From: an uncultured Fluviicola sp.
GTDB lineage: Bacteria > Bacteroidota > Bacteroidia > Flavobacteriales_D > Crocinitomicaceae
Reading direction: 5' to 3'
Length of the DNA: 54,091 bases
Assembly: GCA_913009205.1 (NCBI GenBank)
Contig: CAJVYC010000018.1
Location: forward strand, 1 to 54,091
The notes under the pieces were generated by a model. The model made no database searches. It had not been told where the DNA came from and saw nothing but the letters and a program-made list of their open reading frames with translations. The first letter of the stretch is position 1; each line of letters starts with the position of its first letter. Below, in pieces: positions 44,401 to 53,664 of the stretch. Position numbers and translations under genes: made by a program.

Positions 44401-46046
44401 TCTGGTTTATGGATGAATACCAAATTAAAATGGAGCGCCAAGAAGATCAAAATATTGCTATTGATTCGGGTATAGACTTAAAGGGCCCAAACTTCTTTTC
44501 TGTTCACCCAAAACAAGATTCTCTCCAGTTTAGAGCGCCAAGAGCCCAATTCAATATTAAGGAAAAAACAATTTACTGTGATGATGTGGAGTATATAGAT
44601 ATTGCTGATGCTAGAATATTTCCCGATAGTATGAAAATCAGTATTCGCAAAAAAGCGAAAATGGATAAGCTCTTCAACTCAAGGTTAGTGGCAAATTATA
44701 TCACTAAGTTCCACACATTTGATGATGCTACCGTTGAAGTTTTGGCAAGAAGAAAGTATAATGCAGAGGGGGTTTATTCTTACTACGATCTTGATAGTAA
44801 TTTGTATTATATAACCATGAAGGATATTCAACCTGACAGTACATTTCAAACTAGAGCATCTGGAAAAATTACTAAGAAAGATTACTTTAAATTGAGCCCT
44901 CGATTTGACTATTATGGTAAAGTTTCAATTCACGCTTCGAACCCATTGGCTTTCTTTGAGGGTGCAACACGAATTAATCACAGTTGTAATAAGTTCGATA
45001 AAAAATGGATGTCATTCTCGTCTCAAATTGATCCTGAAAACATTCAGATCCCGGTTAAAGAGAACATGAAGGACCTTGAAGGTGGAGCTATTTCTGCTGG
45101 AATTGTTTGGCGCGACTCCCGCGTTACAGATAGCCTAGGATTGTACCCAACATTTTTGTCTTCTTTGATTTCTAAGAAAGACCCAATAGTAATGACCGCT
45201 AATGGATTCCTTCAATATAATCAGGGCGCAAAAGAATTCCAAATTGGATCTTTAGAAAAACTCATTAATAGAAAGGAAAAGGGGAACTTTATCGCACTGC
45301 ATACCGAAAGCTGTTCTATGAATGGTGACGGTGAAATCGAATTAGGTATGGATTTCGGCGAAGTAGATATTGATGCCGTTGGGATTGTCAATTACGATCA
45401 GAATACAGGCGAAACGTCAATGAGTATTACCGCGAAGTATATGATGAAAATCGATAAAGGGTTGCTTCAAGATGTTGCTGAACGAATTAATGATTTGGAG
45501 GGTTTAAAACCAATGGATTTCAATTCGACGACACTTGAACAAGCAATGCTTCAATGGGATGACTTGAAAACAGCAGATGACTTTAGATCGAAATATACGA
45601 TTGATCCAACTTCAATCAAAAAAGCACCAGGAACTTTAGGAGATGCTGCGTTTACGATAACGGGGATTCGATTGAGTTCATTCAAAAGTGATATGCAACA
45701 AACAGGGCTGATTACAAATGTGCAATCTGCAGTTCTTGTCAATATGTATGGAAAACCTGTAATGAAATACGTACCTTTCAGAGCTTTTTACCAACAGATT
45801 TATTCTGGAGGTGGAGGAGACAAATTCTCAGCCTTAATTGATATTCCTGGTGGAATGGATTATATGTTCTCATATGAAATGATTAAGAAGAGCGGATTAA
45901 TGCTTATCAATACTGGAGATTCAGAGTTTTCGACGGCATTGAAAGACTTGAAAGAAGACAAACGAAAGAGTAAAAACTTTAAATACGAAGTAACAAGTAA
46001 CCCAGTTGTTCGAAAGAAACTGTTTGACTTGTTTATAGAGAAATGA
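41409..46046 (+). CDS. Large secreted protein of unknown function (1545 aa)
   Basis: 1545 residues with a signal peptide (MWTRSLFTGLVVLLSF to GQ). No T9SS sorting domain, membrane helices or Cys-rich part. The body is a long series of beta-rich units (repeated short strands with Gly/Ser/Asp turns such as NFSGGDLICRVSNSKA, FSFSGWLYAGKIEINT, FFGGEARLRGTLSIQP, RAPRAQFNIKEKTIYCDDVE). This pattern recalls stacked beta-sheet envelope proteins of the OstA/LptA or AsmA/TamB type. Residues about 475-520 (MTIGKAASALNMEISQAKSI, LINLSNLGFITYDGEKG) resemble a winged helix, odd in an exported protein. I do not recognise the family. Its last 4 bp overlap plsY (ATGA), so it is translated with a phospholipid-synthesis gene. 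Confidence 0.7.
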   Translation: MWTRSLFTGLVVLLSFTVIGQTYSNDREKFVKEFQKQLSEYGKGESKAFARNLLPAMLLESSDMSDKYFNKMVEICNILVEKRFKPYPEIYHYIYSVYSFVEKKQSTDSYDAWHESIDKLAVYKIKKKFTGFIEFSAGFFSESRIASSSDFDWYYTGGNYNFEFKKNAVINFSGGDLICRVSNSKAGKKAEILDSIHIMNTKGVYDPVLQKWKGSEGKITWARVGLSAETTFAELSYFDLSMTKSAIRIDTVLLTTPYFDAPIKGRLMDRAFKISREVDKKFPQFLSFQQKLIIKEIVPNVDYVGGFEMQGQNFYGTGSSSVPSQITVKRNGAPFIFAKSKQIFVQKDKIKIEQAETSVYLSSGDSIYHPGADFQYELDTKKVLLSRSNSGIGQAAFENSYHQLDMFPKQIMWDVNSDILSMPVGFGISQEQRLARFESKNFFDERLYDRLQGLSAVHPLVQLSNYSYTYDEEKMTIGKAASALNMEISQAKSILINLSNLGFITYDGEKGFITIKKKLKTFVRAKSGTSDYDNIVFTSDLREKKSRQLEGKSREEIYADKHLFYIDSIFKKINNDRRMITEYASIDLTTLNLDIYAVDVVDISKRKNVVIVLDDNHLLVRQNRDFSFSGWLYAGKIEINTTAANFEYEEFKVKLLETKESVFKVLPMEKEHGPGMVKMLSSISGISGELLIDDPTNKSGKNKSFDSYPKLISSSKTKVFYNSKDTYRRGYDSTRFYYTLEPFELDDLNTFTDSLLRFKGELTSAEIFPTIKEDIKIMPDYSFGFSIKAPDGGYDFYSTDSKYENKILLSQNGLQGAGTINFINSSSVSKSLFTFLPDSTVGIVSFVNRPSETEVQFPPVESDEAYIKYIPKQNTLKVSSLPNKEIKFFGGEARLRGTLSIQPIGMRGKGLMSFQMATLISDDFSYNRYEIISDAASFSLMNDSKNYAEGENPLAFNTKNVSAKVSFKDRNGIFNSNEGESEVYFPVNQYMCKMDRFIWFMDEYQIKMERQEDQNIAIDSGIDLKGPNFFSVHPKQDSLQFRAPRAQFNIKEKTIYCDDVEYIDIADARIFPDSMKISIRKKAKMDKLFNSRLVANYITKFHTFDDATVEVLARRKYNAEGVYSYYDLDSNLYYITMKDIQPDSTFQTRASGKITKKDYFKLSPRFDYYGKVSIHASNPLAFFEGATRINHSCNKFDKKWMSFSSQIDPENIQIPVKENMKDLEGGAISAGIVWRDSRVTDSLGLYPTFLSSLISKKDPIVMTANGFLQYNQGAKEFQIGSLEKLINRKEKGNFIALHTESCSMNGDGEIELGMDFGEVDIDAVGIVNYDQNTGETSMSITAKYMMKIDKGLLQDVAERINDLEGLKPMDFNSTTLEQAMLQWDDLKTADDFRSKYTIDPTSIKKAPGTLGDAAFTITGIRLSSFKSDMQQTGLITNVQSAVLVNMYGKPVMKYVPFRAFYQQIYSGGGGDKFSALIDIPGGMDYMFSYEMIKKSGLMLINTGDSEFSTALKDLKEDKRKSKNFKYEVTSNPVVRKKLFDLFIEK

Positions 46047-46666
46047 TCGATTTTATAGTGTTTGGATTAGTTGCTTATTTATTGGGGTCGATACCTACGG
46101 CCGTTTGGATTGGAAAGGCGAAGTATGGGATTGATTTGCGCGAACACGGAAGTCATAACGCCGGTGCCACAAATACCTTTAGAGTTCTAGGGAAAAAGCC
46201 AGGCGTTATAGTCCTTTTAATCGATGTTTTTAAAGGTTTTACTGCAGTTTCATTGCCCTTCTTATTCGGTGTTGGAAAATGGGGTTCTGAAGAGCTTATC
46301 AATGTACAATTGGTCGTAGCACTTTTGGCCGTGTTGGGGCATGTTTTACCGCTCTTCGCAGGTTTTAAGGGAGGTAAAGGTGTTGCTACTTCTTTAGGCG
46401 TTATAATTGGGATTCATCCACCAGCAGCAGGAATTTGCCTCATTGTCTTTTTAATTGTCTTTATAAGCTCTAAATTTGTATCGCTAGGAGCAATGATCGC
46501 AGCGTGTTGTTTTCCAATGCTTTTGGCATTTTACTTTAAAGTAGATTCCATGTGGTTGATCTCATTTAGTATATTCCTATCCACTGCTGTTGTTTATTCA
46601 CACAAAAAGAACATCGGTCGACTCCTAAAAGGTGAGGAGAACAAAATGAACCTTTTTAAGAAATAA
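46043..46666 (+). CDS. plsY: Glycerol-3-phosphate acyltransferase PlsY
   Basis: 207 residues with about five membrane helices. YLLGSIPTAVWIGKAKYGID and REHGSHNAGATNTFRVLGKK are PlsY block 1; LIDVFKGF block 2; AVLGHVLPLFAGFKGGKGVA, with its GGKGVA turn, block 3. It transfers an acyl group from acyl phosphate to sn-1 of glycerol-3-phosphate at the inner membrane. Starts within the stop of the 1545-aa protein gene. Confidence 0.96.
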   Translation: MIDFIVFGLVAYLLGSIPTAVWIGKAKYGIDLREHGSHNAGATNTFRVLGKKPGVIVLLIDVFKGFTAVSLPFLFGVGKWGSEELINVQLVVALLAVLGHVLPLFAGFKGGKGVATSLGVIIGIHPPAAGICLIVFLIVFISSKFVSLGAMIAACCFPMLLAFYFKVDSMWLISFSIFLSTAVVYSHKKNIGRLLKGEENKMNLFKK

Positions 46667-46711
46667 GCGTACTTATAACCACTGATTTAGGTAATTTACT
46701 TATCAGCCGTA

Positions 46712-49700
46712 TTGAAGGTCTTAAAACATATCACTAGTGTTTTTGTATTTCTCTTTATCTCTGTATCGGCCTATGCCCAAGACAGTCAAGAGGAAATGAA
46801 AGACAAAGCCAACGCATTGTTTGAAAAAGAACAATATGTTGAGGCTACATCGTTGTATCTTCGAATTTTATCAATAGAGCCAAGAAGTTTTGAATTGAAC
46901 TATAGATATGGTGCCTGTCTAATTTACAATTCCAATAAGAAACAAGATGCACTAAAGTATTTGAAATACAGTATTACGGATGCGGACATCGATCCGAGAG
47001 CCCACTTTTTCACAGGTAAAGCTCTGCACCTCGATTATCAATTTGAGGAAGCCAGAAAACAGTATCAAGTATACTTAAACAAGCAATCGAGAAAGAAGGA
47101 TGATCGCTATGATGCCGAACGTTCCATTGCAATGTGTATCAATGGAAAGAAATTACTAACCACTTTTACCGACATCATTGTTGCAGAGAAGCAAGAAATT
47201 GACGACGCTAGATTCTTTGATATTTATTCGGATTCGAGAACGATTGGTGGAGTAATTCTTGTCAGCGATCAATTCCAGTCCAAATTGGATAGGAAAATGG
47301 GACACTCGCCAATTGTACATTACCCGACGAATGCCAAAACAATTTACTATTCAAGTTACGGAGAAGATTTAAGCACCGGGAAAGATATTTATGTTAGTCG
47401 AAGACTGCTAAATGGGAAATGGGGGGAATCGCAGTTGCTTCCCGGAGGTGTAAATACGAATCAAGACGAAGACTTTCCATACATGCACCCAAGCGGAAAT
47501 TTCTTGTACTTCAGTTCCACGGGACACAACTCAATGGGAGGGTATGATGTTTTCATGTCTCGATTGGACCGTAATATCGGAAGCTTTAAAGCACCTGAAA
47601 ATGTTGATTTCGCAATTAGCTCTCCAGATGACGACCTGTTTTACGTAGTCGATTCTCTTTTCCAGAATGCTTATTTTGCTTCTGCACGTCAAAGTGAAGC
47701 CGGAAAATTACATGTTTATAAAGTAAAGGTCGCTAGGGTACCAATTCAAGAAATTATTGTCTCGGGTGAATTCGTGTCAGAAATTGACCCCGAAAATAAC
47801 GATTTGAATGTGACTCTTGTAACGCATTCTAATGGAGTCGATCTCGGTAAAATAAAAACAAATGAGAAAGGGAAGTATTCTTACGTTTTCCCGCAAGGTG
47901 GCAAATACGATTACATAATTACGCTTGATGGTAGTGATCAAGAATACAAGTTTACAGTTACCTTGCCATTTTTGGATGAATTTAGACCTCTTAAACAAAG
48001 AGTTACGCATAAGAAGAATGAAGCTGGAGAAGAAATTATTCTGATTGAAAATCTATTCGTAGAAAAAGTAGAAGGTGCAGAAGCCATGATTGCTCAAGTC
48101 ATCAGAAAGAAGGCAGAATTAAATGTAAACATTGAAAATTTCGATCTTGAATCGTTCGAAGCAGAGAAACAGAAAGAAAAGATTCTTGCAGACCTTGGAT
48201 TTAAAGATATGTCATTGCGTGAGGTGGGTATCCAGCTGGCGTCGTTAAAATTAGAAGCCACTGAAAACGGAAATACTGCGAAGCGAATTGAAGCGAATTT
48301 AGGAGAAGAGATCTTGATTAAGTCCGAACGAGTTGTGGCCTTGAATGCAAATGAGAAGGAACTTACTGACAAAGCCCGTGCAACCGAAGATCCTGTTTTA
48401 AAGTACAAATTGCTTAATGAGGCCAAGCAAAAGCAGATTGAAAAGGAATTGCTTATCGCTGATGTTAAAGGTTTAAAAGAACTGGGAACTAAAATCGAGG
48501 AGAACATTGGCCGCAGTTCTCTCGATGATGGAGATAAAATTACAAAGATTCAAGAGGAGTTTGAGAAACGAGCAGAAGAAGGGTATGAGAAAGCCGCATT
48601 GAAATTTTTGGTTGACAATAAGGATATCTTAAGCAAAGTGAAATCCAGTTCGCCTGAAAACCTATTGGGGGAATATGTTGACCAGAGCATTAAGGCTCGA
48701 GAAGACCTTAAAAAGCAGAAAACATCGAAATTTGAATATGAAGTCGCCGAGCAACAATTAGAAGCGGCATTGAGAACGCTTGAATTAAAAAAGTCAGGAG
48801 CTAAGAAAAAGAATCTTGAAAAAATTGAATCTGAAATAACAACGAAGCAATTTGAATTGAATTTGGTTCAAGATGGAATTAACGGAATGAAAAAGAGGAT
48901 TCATGATTTAGAAGTCAAGTTGAATTCAACCGAAACACAACTTGCAAGCTTCCAAAATGCAATGGCAACTGAGAATGTCCCATCGATTGATAGAAATAAA
49001 TTGGCCGAGGCTGTAACGGAAGTCGAAGCGATAGCAGAAATGATACCAACGGATTTTAAAACTGAAATTGAACAATTGGAAACAGCGCATCCAGAATTGA
49101 ACAGAGGAGCGCCGATTGTTGATTACGTGGAGAAAATTCAAGGAGATAAAGAATTAGAAGAAGAACAAATCCGAGCAGATGCATCATTAACAGAGATAGA
49201 ACAAACGTTGCATCTCATAGATAACAACAAGGGAATTCAAGAGGAAATTCAAAAACGGATTGGTGCAATTGACGCGGAATTGGAAGCTGAGCCAAATACT
49301 ACTTTGGAAGAAGAAAAGAAAGCATTAGAGAGAATCAACGAGGAACTCGAAAATGAGACCAAAGGCTTTGAGGTAAAAGCTGAAGAACTTAAACTTTTGA
49401 CTCCCGATTTTGTGCTTTCTCCGGAGGACGTTGTTCAAGAAATCGCTTCTTATTACGAGAGAGAAATTTATAGCATTCAAAAGGACGAGAGCTTAACAGA
49501 GGAAGAAAAACTAAATCAAATGCTCACGATACACGAAGGGTTTAAGACTAAAGTTAAAGCTGAGATTGTGGCAACAGAGAATATATTAGCTGAAAACCCA
49601 ACAGATTCTGATGCAAATGGGCGAATGTCAATTTTAGATAGCATTCTGAATGAGGTTCAAGAAAAAATTACAGAAACAAAAGATAAAATCGATGCTCTTC

Positions 49701-52700
49701 CAGAAGTATTAGTTGCAACTGCACCAACGAAAGATGACCTTATAGCAGACGTTGCGCCGAATTTTGCGTCAACGGTTAAGGAAATTGAAGAAGATCCGGA
49801 TACAACGCCTGTTGGAAAGGAAATTGCAATTAAGGAACTAGAAGAAGATTTACTGAAAAGCGTTCAGGTGAAAATAAAAGAACTTGAGAAAGCGGTTAAA
49901 AAGAACCCAGAAGATCAAGAAGTAAAAGGAACCTTAAAAACACTTCAAGAAGTTAAATCAGAGACTGAAACGTCAATTGCTGAAAGAACAAAGACGATTG
50001 AAACCTTGCAAGAAGTATCAGTTCCAATAGCTAATACTCAGACGAAAGAAGAAGTAATAGCAGATGTAGCTCCGACATTCGCATCGACAGTTAAGGAAAT
50101 TGAAGAAGATCCGAATGCAACGCCTGTTGGAAAGGAAATTGCAATTAAGGAACGAGAAGAAGAGTTACTGAAAAGCGTTCAGGCGAAAATAAAAGAACTT
50201 GAGAAAGCGGTTAAAAAGAACCCAGAAGATCAAGAAGCAAAAGGAACCTTAGAAACACTTCAAGAAGTTGAATCAGCGACTGAAACGTCAATTGCTGAAA
50301 GAACAAAGACGGTTGAAACCTTGCAAGAAGGATCAGCTCCTGTTGCCAATATTAGCCTAGCTAAAGAAGATGTAATTGAGGACATCGACCCAAACTATTT
50401 GGATGTAAAAGCGGAAATCGAAGCGTCTGATAAATCACCGTTTAAGAAAAAGCTACGAACAGCAACTGTTGAAGCGGGTCTTTTAGAGCAATTGCTGAAG
50501 GAGAAAGGAGTCTTGGAGAAAGAAATTAGTAAGAACCCTGACGATGAAGAGGCAACAACGAGACTTTCTATTGTTGAACAAATGATCATCGAACAAGAGT
50601 CGATCATTGACGAGATCAGAGCCGAAGGACATGAGAGTATTACTGATGAGGATAAAGAAGCGTTCATCAAAGACGCTGATCCTTCGTATTTCGAAGAAAT
50701 ACAAATAGCAGAAACACCGGAAGAGATAATAGAACGTGAGATTGGACTTCAAGAAGAATTGAGAAAAGAAATCAATACCAGAGAGAAAGCCCAATTGCGT
50801 AGGTTTTCTGTTCGTGTTGATTTAGAATTGAGTTCATACCGTAAGCTTCTTGAAGAAAGCAATAAACGTGAAGATGAAGCAGGTTCTGGAGCTCCAGTTG
50901 TCAATACAGTACCAGAGCGAAAAGATGCATTTGTTAAAAATCTGAGAGGAACTTTATTGGATGGAAATCCTGAAGAACTTGCTGCCGAGCGCACAACGAA
51001 AGAGGAATTGGAACAACAAATTGCCGTTCTTGAAAATTACGAAGAAGCCATTGATAAGCGCATTGGAGAGGTTGAGGTTGAAATTGAAAAGGAATTGACT
51101 GTTGAACTGGAAGAAGAGTTTATCTGGTTGAAAGAAGAGAAGGAAGCAGTTGTCAAGAAGCGCCGGAGAGCAATGGTTTCTATTGGTGAATTGGAAACGA
51201 ATGTTATTGCTTCAAATCCAAATACAACAAGTGAAGATCCTGAATTGGGAACGTTGCAAGAGGAAGAAATGACTATTATATCACGATTAGAAGAAGACTT
51301 GCCTCAAGGCGAACGAAATAAGTTGACCAAAGAGTTAGAAGCCGCTCAAACACGACAAGAAGAACGCGAGAATGAATTGTTGAATGAATTGATTCGAAAG
51401 GATCAAGATCATGGAGAAAAGTTGATTGAGGAAGTGACTTCTTTGAGTTCAGAAAAGGCCGTTTTTGCTAAGGTTAATGACCATTATGAGAGAGAAGATC
51501 AGGAAATAGAAACTTTGGTTAAGAACGCCGATAGTGCTGATTCTGAAGCGGAGAAGAACTATTTACTTAAAGAAGCGAAGCGTAAACGAGACGAATTGAA
51601 CAAAGAAGTTCAAGAAGTTATTGTGGAGGAAAAAATTAATGCTGTTGAAGAGGCAAAGGGGATTTCGCTTTCAACGCCTCAAGAATTGATTGCGAAAAAG
51701 AGACGGTTTACCGTTAGTATTGGCGAGATAATAAGAGAAATCGCGAAGGTTGACAAGGAAATTGAAACGGCTAAAAAGAGGGGTATTCCTGAGCTTGAAG
51801 CGAAACGTGAAACACTTGTTGCAGAAAAAGAATTAATGGAATCAAGATTAGATTCGATTGATAAAAAAATAGGGGAAAGCGCTGTAACTGAGTCTGTAGT
51901 TAGTAAGCAAGCCATGGAGCAGCAGATAACGTTTAACGAAGAACGAAAGATATCTGGATCTGAAGAATACGAAAAATATCATCCTGCAGCGGTAGAAGCG
52001 CTCAAGATTGAAATTGAAATGCGTAATTTAGATGGTATATTAGAAAGAGAAGGAGCTGCCATTCAACGAATGATTATTGAAGAAGCAAATCAAGGCGAGA
52101 TTGATATAAAAGCAGATAAGATAAAAGGACTGGAAGAGGAACGAACTCGAATGGAGCTTGAGTTGACTCAGAAAAAATACATGACCGAACAAGCGTTGCC
52201 AGAAAATACAGAAGAAGCAATGAAAATGCAAAATTTAGTAGCCAGAGGAATTACGCCATTGAAAACTGCAGTTGTTGCAACCGCATTGTTTAACCTTCCA
52301 ACCACTGGGCTTGCAATTGATCCAGAAGGAACAAACGCAAACAACGGTTCTATTGAAATTCCAATAGGTGTTGAAAACCCAACAGGTTTGGTGTATAGAG
52401 TTCAGGTCGGTGCTTTCTCAAAACGAATTAAATCGTCCGTATTCAAAGAATTCAACCCTGTTTCAGGCGAACTTATCTCTGGAACAAGCATTACACGTTA
52501 TATGGCAGGTTTCTTTAACAATAGTGATTCTGTTGTTCAGGCCAGACAAGATATTCGTGGATTAGGATACAGCGATGCATTCGTTGTCGCGTATTGTGAC
52601 GGAGAGCGAATTTCATTTGGCGAAGCGAGAAAACGTGAGGCTTCTGGAGCATGTGTACCGAAAGGAACAAATGAAATAATGATGGAAGTTGCTTTGAATA

Positions 52701-53662
52701 CTGCTGAAAATCTAGGCATTACAGTAAGCAATGAAGTTCAAGAGGTTCCTGAGTTGACATACAATCAAGCGCCAGGAGCAACAGAAGCAGAGCCGATTGA
52801 GAATATGAAAGGATTGTTCTTTACAGTTCAAGTAGGCGTATTTAATAGACCTGTTGGTATAGAGGATTTAAACAATATGTCGGAGATCACTACAATTCGT
52901 TTACCGAATGGATTGATCCGTTATTCAAGCGGTAAATTTGATTCTGTAGAAGATGCCTTGCCAAGACAGAAAATTGCTCGTGAAAGTGGAATAGGAGGTG
53001 CATTTATCGCGGCCTACTATAATGGTGAAAGAATCTCTATTGGAAACGCGAGAAAGTTATTAAACGAAAACGGCAGTTCCATTCTTCAATCGGAAATGAT
53101 TAAAGAAAAACCAGTTGATAGGGTTCTTACACCATCTGATGTTTTACGAATTGATAGCGTAACCAACAATGTGACGCAGATTACAGCTCCTATGGAATTA
53201 TGGGAACACAGGGTTCAAATCGTAACGAAGAAAACATTTGACGAATTCCCAAGGGATGTCTTGAATAGATACAACGCTGAGGGTAGCTTCTACTATGACG
53301 TTAAAGACAAACGTGTTAAGTCGGTGATTTACAAGAACGCTGATTACCTTCCAAGAATTTGGAACTTCAGAGACGATATAGACACGGTTTATTTACCTGT
53401 TGGTCAATTGGCGGATACTAAACAGGAAATCATAGGGTTTGCATTTAAGGATTCGATTATTCCAGGAGATTTCATGGATTGGATGTTGAGATGCAATTAT
53501 AGACGCAAGATTTTCAAAACACTGAAAGGCACGGAGGTAATGATATTTGGAGTGGATGAAGATGACTTAGATGCAATGTTGGAGCGAATAAAGTTGTTTG
53601 GTATCGATCCAAAGGTTATTGTAGAGACAGAAGACGAGTTAGAATTAGAAGAAAATAAATAG
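46712..53662 (+). CDS. Giant TPR/PD40/coiled-coil envelope protein with SPOR-like C-terminal modules
   Basis: 2316 residues from a TTG start (the signal peptide, residues 1-22 ending AYAQ, begins there). Layout: TPR helices about 25-150 (FEKEQYVEATSLYLRILSIE); WD40-like PD40 repeats about 175-335 (HPSGNFLYFSSTGHNSMGGY is diagnostic); a small beta-domain about 350-440 (carboxypeptidase-regulatory-like). A Glu/Lys-rich coiled coil of ~1400 residues follows (about 450-1860), including several ~105-residue tandem repeats. Then two SPOR-like modules (about 1890-1970 LVYRVQVGAFSK, about 2035-2120 FFTVQVGVFNRP) and a last related domain from about 2165. The front half is as in PorE/OmpA-family Bacteroidota proteins, where an OmpA peptidoglycan-binding domain would follow. 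Probable role: long envelope-spanning tether or scaffold. Confidence 0.75.
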   Translation: MKVLKHITSVFVFLFISVSAYAQDSQEEMKDKANALFEKEQYVEATSLYLRILSIEPRSFELNYRYGACLIYNSNKKQDALKYLKYSITDADIDPRAHFFTGKALHLDYQFEEARKQYQVYLNKQSRKKDDRYDAERSIAMCINGKKLLTTFTDIIVAEKQEIDDARFFDIYSDSRTIGGVILVSDQFQSKLDRKMGHSPIVHYPTNAKTIYYSSYGEDLSTGKDIYVSRRLLNGKWGESQLLPGGVNTNQDEDFPYMHPSGNFLYFSSTGHNSMGGYDVFMSRLDRNIGSFKAPENVDFAISSPDDDLFYVVDSLFQNAYFASARQSEAGKLHVYKVKVARVPIQEIIVSGEFVSEIDPENNDLNVTLVTHSNGVDLGKIKTNEKGKYSYVFPQGGKYDYIITLDGSDQEYKFTVTLPFLDEFRPLKQRVTHKKNEAGEEIILIENLFVEKVEGAEAMIAQVIRKKAELNVNIENFDLESFEAEKQKEKILADLGFKDMSLREVGIQLASLKLEATENGNTAKRIEANLGEEILIKSERVVALNANEKELTDKARATEDPVLKYKLLNEAKQKQIEKELLIADVKGLKELGTKIEENIGRSSLDDGDKITKIQEEFEKRAEEGYEKAALKFLVDNKDILSKVKSSSPENLLGEYVDQSIKAREDLKKQKTSKFEYEVAEQQLEAALRTLELKKSGAKKKNLEKIESEITTKQFELNLVQDGINGMKKRIHDLEVKLNSTETQLASFQNAMATENVPSIDRNKLAEAVTEVEAIAEMIPTDFKTEIEQLETAHPELNRGAPIVDYVEKIQGDKELEEEQIRADASLTEIEQTLHLIDNNKGIQEEIQKRIGAIDAELEAEPNTTLEEEKKALERINEELENETKGFEVKAEELKLLTPDFVLSPEDVVQEIASYYEREIYSIQKDESLTEEEKLNQMLTIHEGFKTKVKAEIVATENILAENPTDSDANGRMSILDSILNEVQEKITETKDKIDALPEVLVATAPTKDDLIADVAPNFASTVKEIEEDPDTTPVGKEIAIKELEEDLLKSVQVKIKELEKAVKKNPEDQEVKGTLKTLQEVKSETETSIAERTKTIETLQEVSVPIANTQTKEEVIADVAPTFASTVKEIEEDPNATPVGKEIAIKEREEELLKSVQAKIKELEKAVKKNPEDQEAKGTLETLQEVESATETSIAERTKTVETLQEGSAPVANISLAKEDVIEDIDPNYLDVKAEIEASDKSPFKKKLRTATVEAGLLEQLLKEKGVLEKEISKNPDDEEATTRLSIVEQMIIEQESIIDEIRAEGHESITDEDKEAFIKDADPSYFEEIQIAETPEEIIEREIGLQEELRKEINTREKAQLRRFSVRVDLELSSYRKLLEESNKREDEAGSGAPVVNTVPERKDAFVKNLRGTLLDGNPEELAAERTTKEELEQQIAVLENYEEAIDKRIGEVEVEIEKELTVELEEEFIWLKEEKEAVVKKRRRAMVSIGELETNVIASNPNTTSEDPELGTLQEEEMTIISRLEEDLPQGERNKLTKELEAAQTRQEERENELLNELIRKDQDHGEKLIEEVTSLSSEKAVFAKVNDHYEREDQEIETLVKNADSADSEAEKNYLLKEAKRKRDELNKEVQEVIVEEKINAVEEAKGISLSTPQELIAKKRRFTVSIGEIIREIAKVDKEIETAKKRGIPELEAKRETLVAEKELMESRLDSIDKKIGESAVTESVVSKQAMEQQITFNEERKISGSEEYEKYHPAAVEALKIEIEMRNLDGILEREGAAIQRMIIEEANQGEIDIKADKIKGLEEERTRMELELTQKKYMTEQALPENTEEAMKMQNLVARGITPLKTAVVATALFNLPTTGLAIDPEGTNANNGSIEIPIGVENPTGLVYRVQVGAFSKRIKSSVFKEFNPVSGELISGTSITRYMAGFFNNSDSVVQARQDIRGLGYSDAFVVAYCDGERISFGEARKREASGACVPKGTNEIMMEVALNTAENLGITVSNEVQEVPELTYNQAPGATEAEPIENMKGLFFTVQVGVFNRPVGIEDLNNMSEITTIRLPNGLIRYSSGKFDSVEDALPRQKIARESGIGGAFIAAYYNGERISIGNARKLLNENGSSILQSEMIKEKPVDRVLTPSDVLRIDSVTNNVTQITAPMELWEHRVQIVTKKTFDEFPRDVLNRYNAEGSFYYDVKDKRVKSVIYKNADYLPRIWNFRDDIDTVYLPVGQLADTKQEIIGFAFKDSIIPGDFMDWMLRCNYRRKIFKTLKGTEVMIFGVDEDDLDAMLERIKLFGIDPKVIVETEDELELEENK
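49732..50375 (+). repeat. Tandem ~315-bp (105-codon) repeat inside the giant protein gene
   Basis: Equivalent bases at 49745, 50060 and 50378 show spacings of 315 and 318 bp. The first two copies are almost identical (ADVAPNFASTVKEIEEDPDT against ADVAPTFASTVKEIEEDPNA, then LEKAVKKNPEDQE in both). The third copy is more diverged, and weaker copies appear before and after. The near identity of two units suggests recent duplication or gene conversion. Confidence 0.88.
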
Positions 53663-53664
53663 GT

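Noticed and set aside
50395-50994. Long antisense frames opposite the giant gene
   Set aside because: Glu/Lys-rich codon bias on the plus strand leaves the reverse strand open; the peptides have no domain or start signal.
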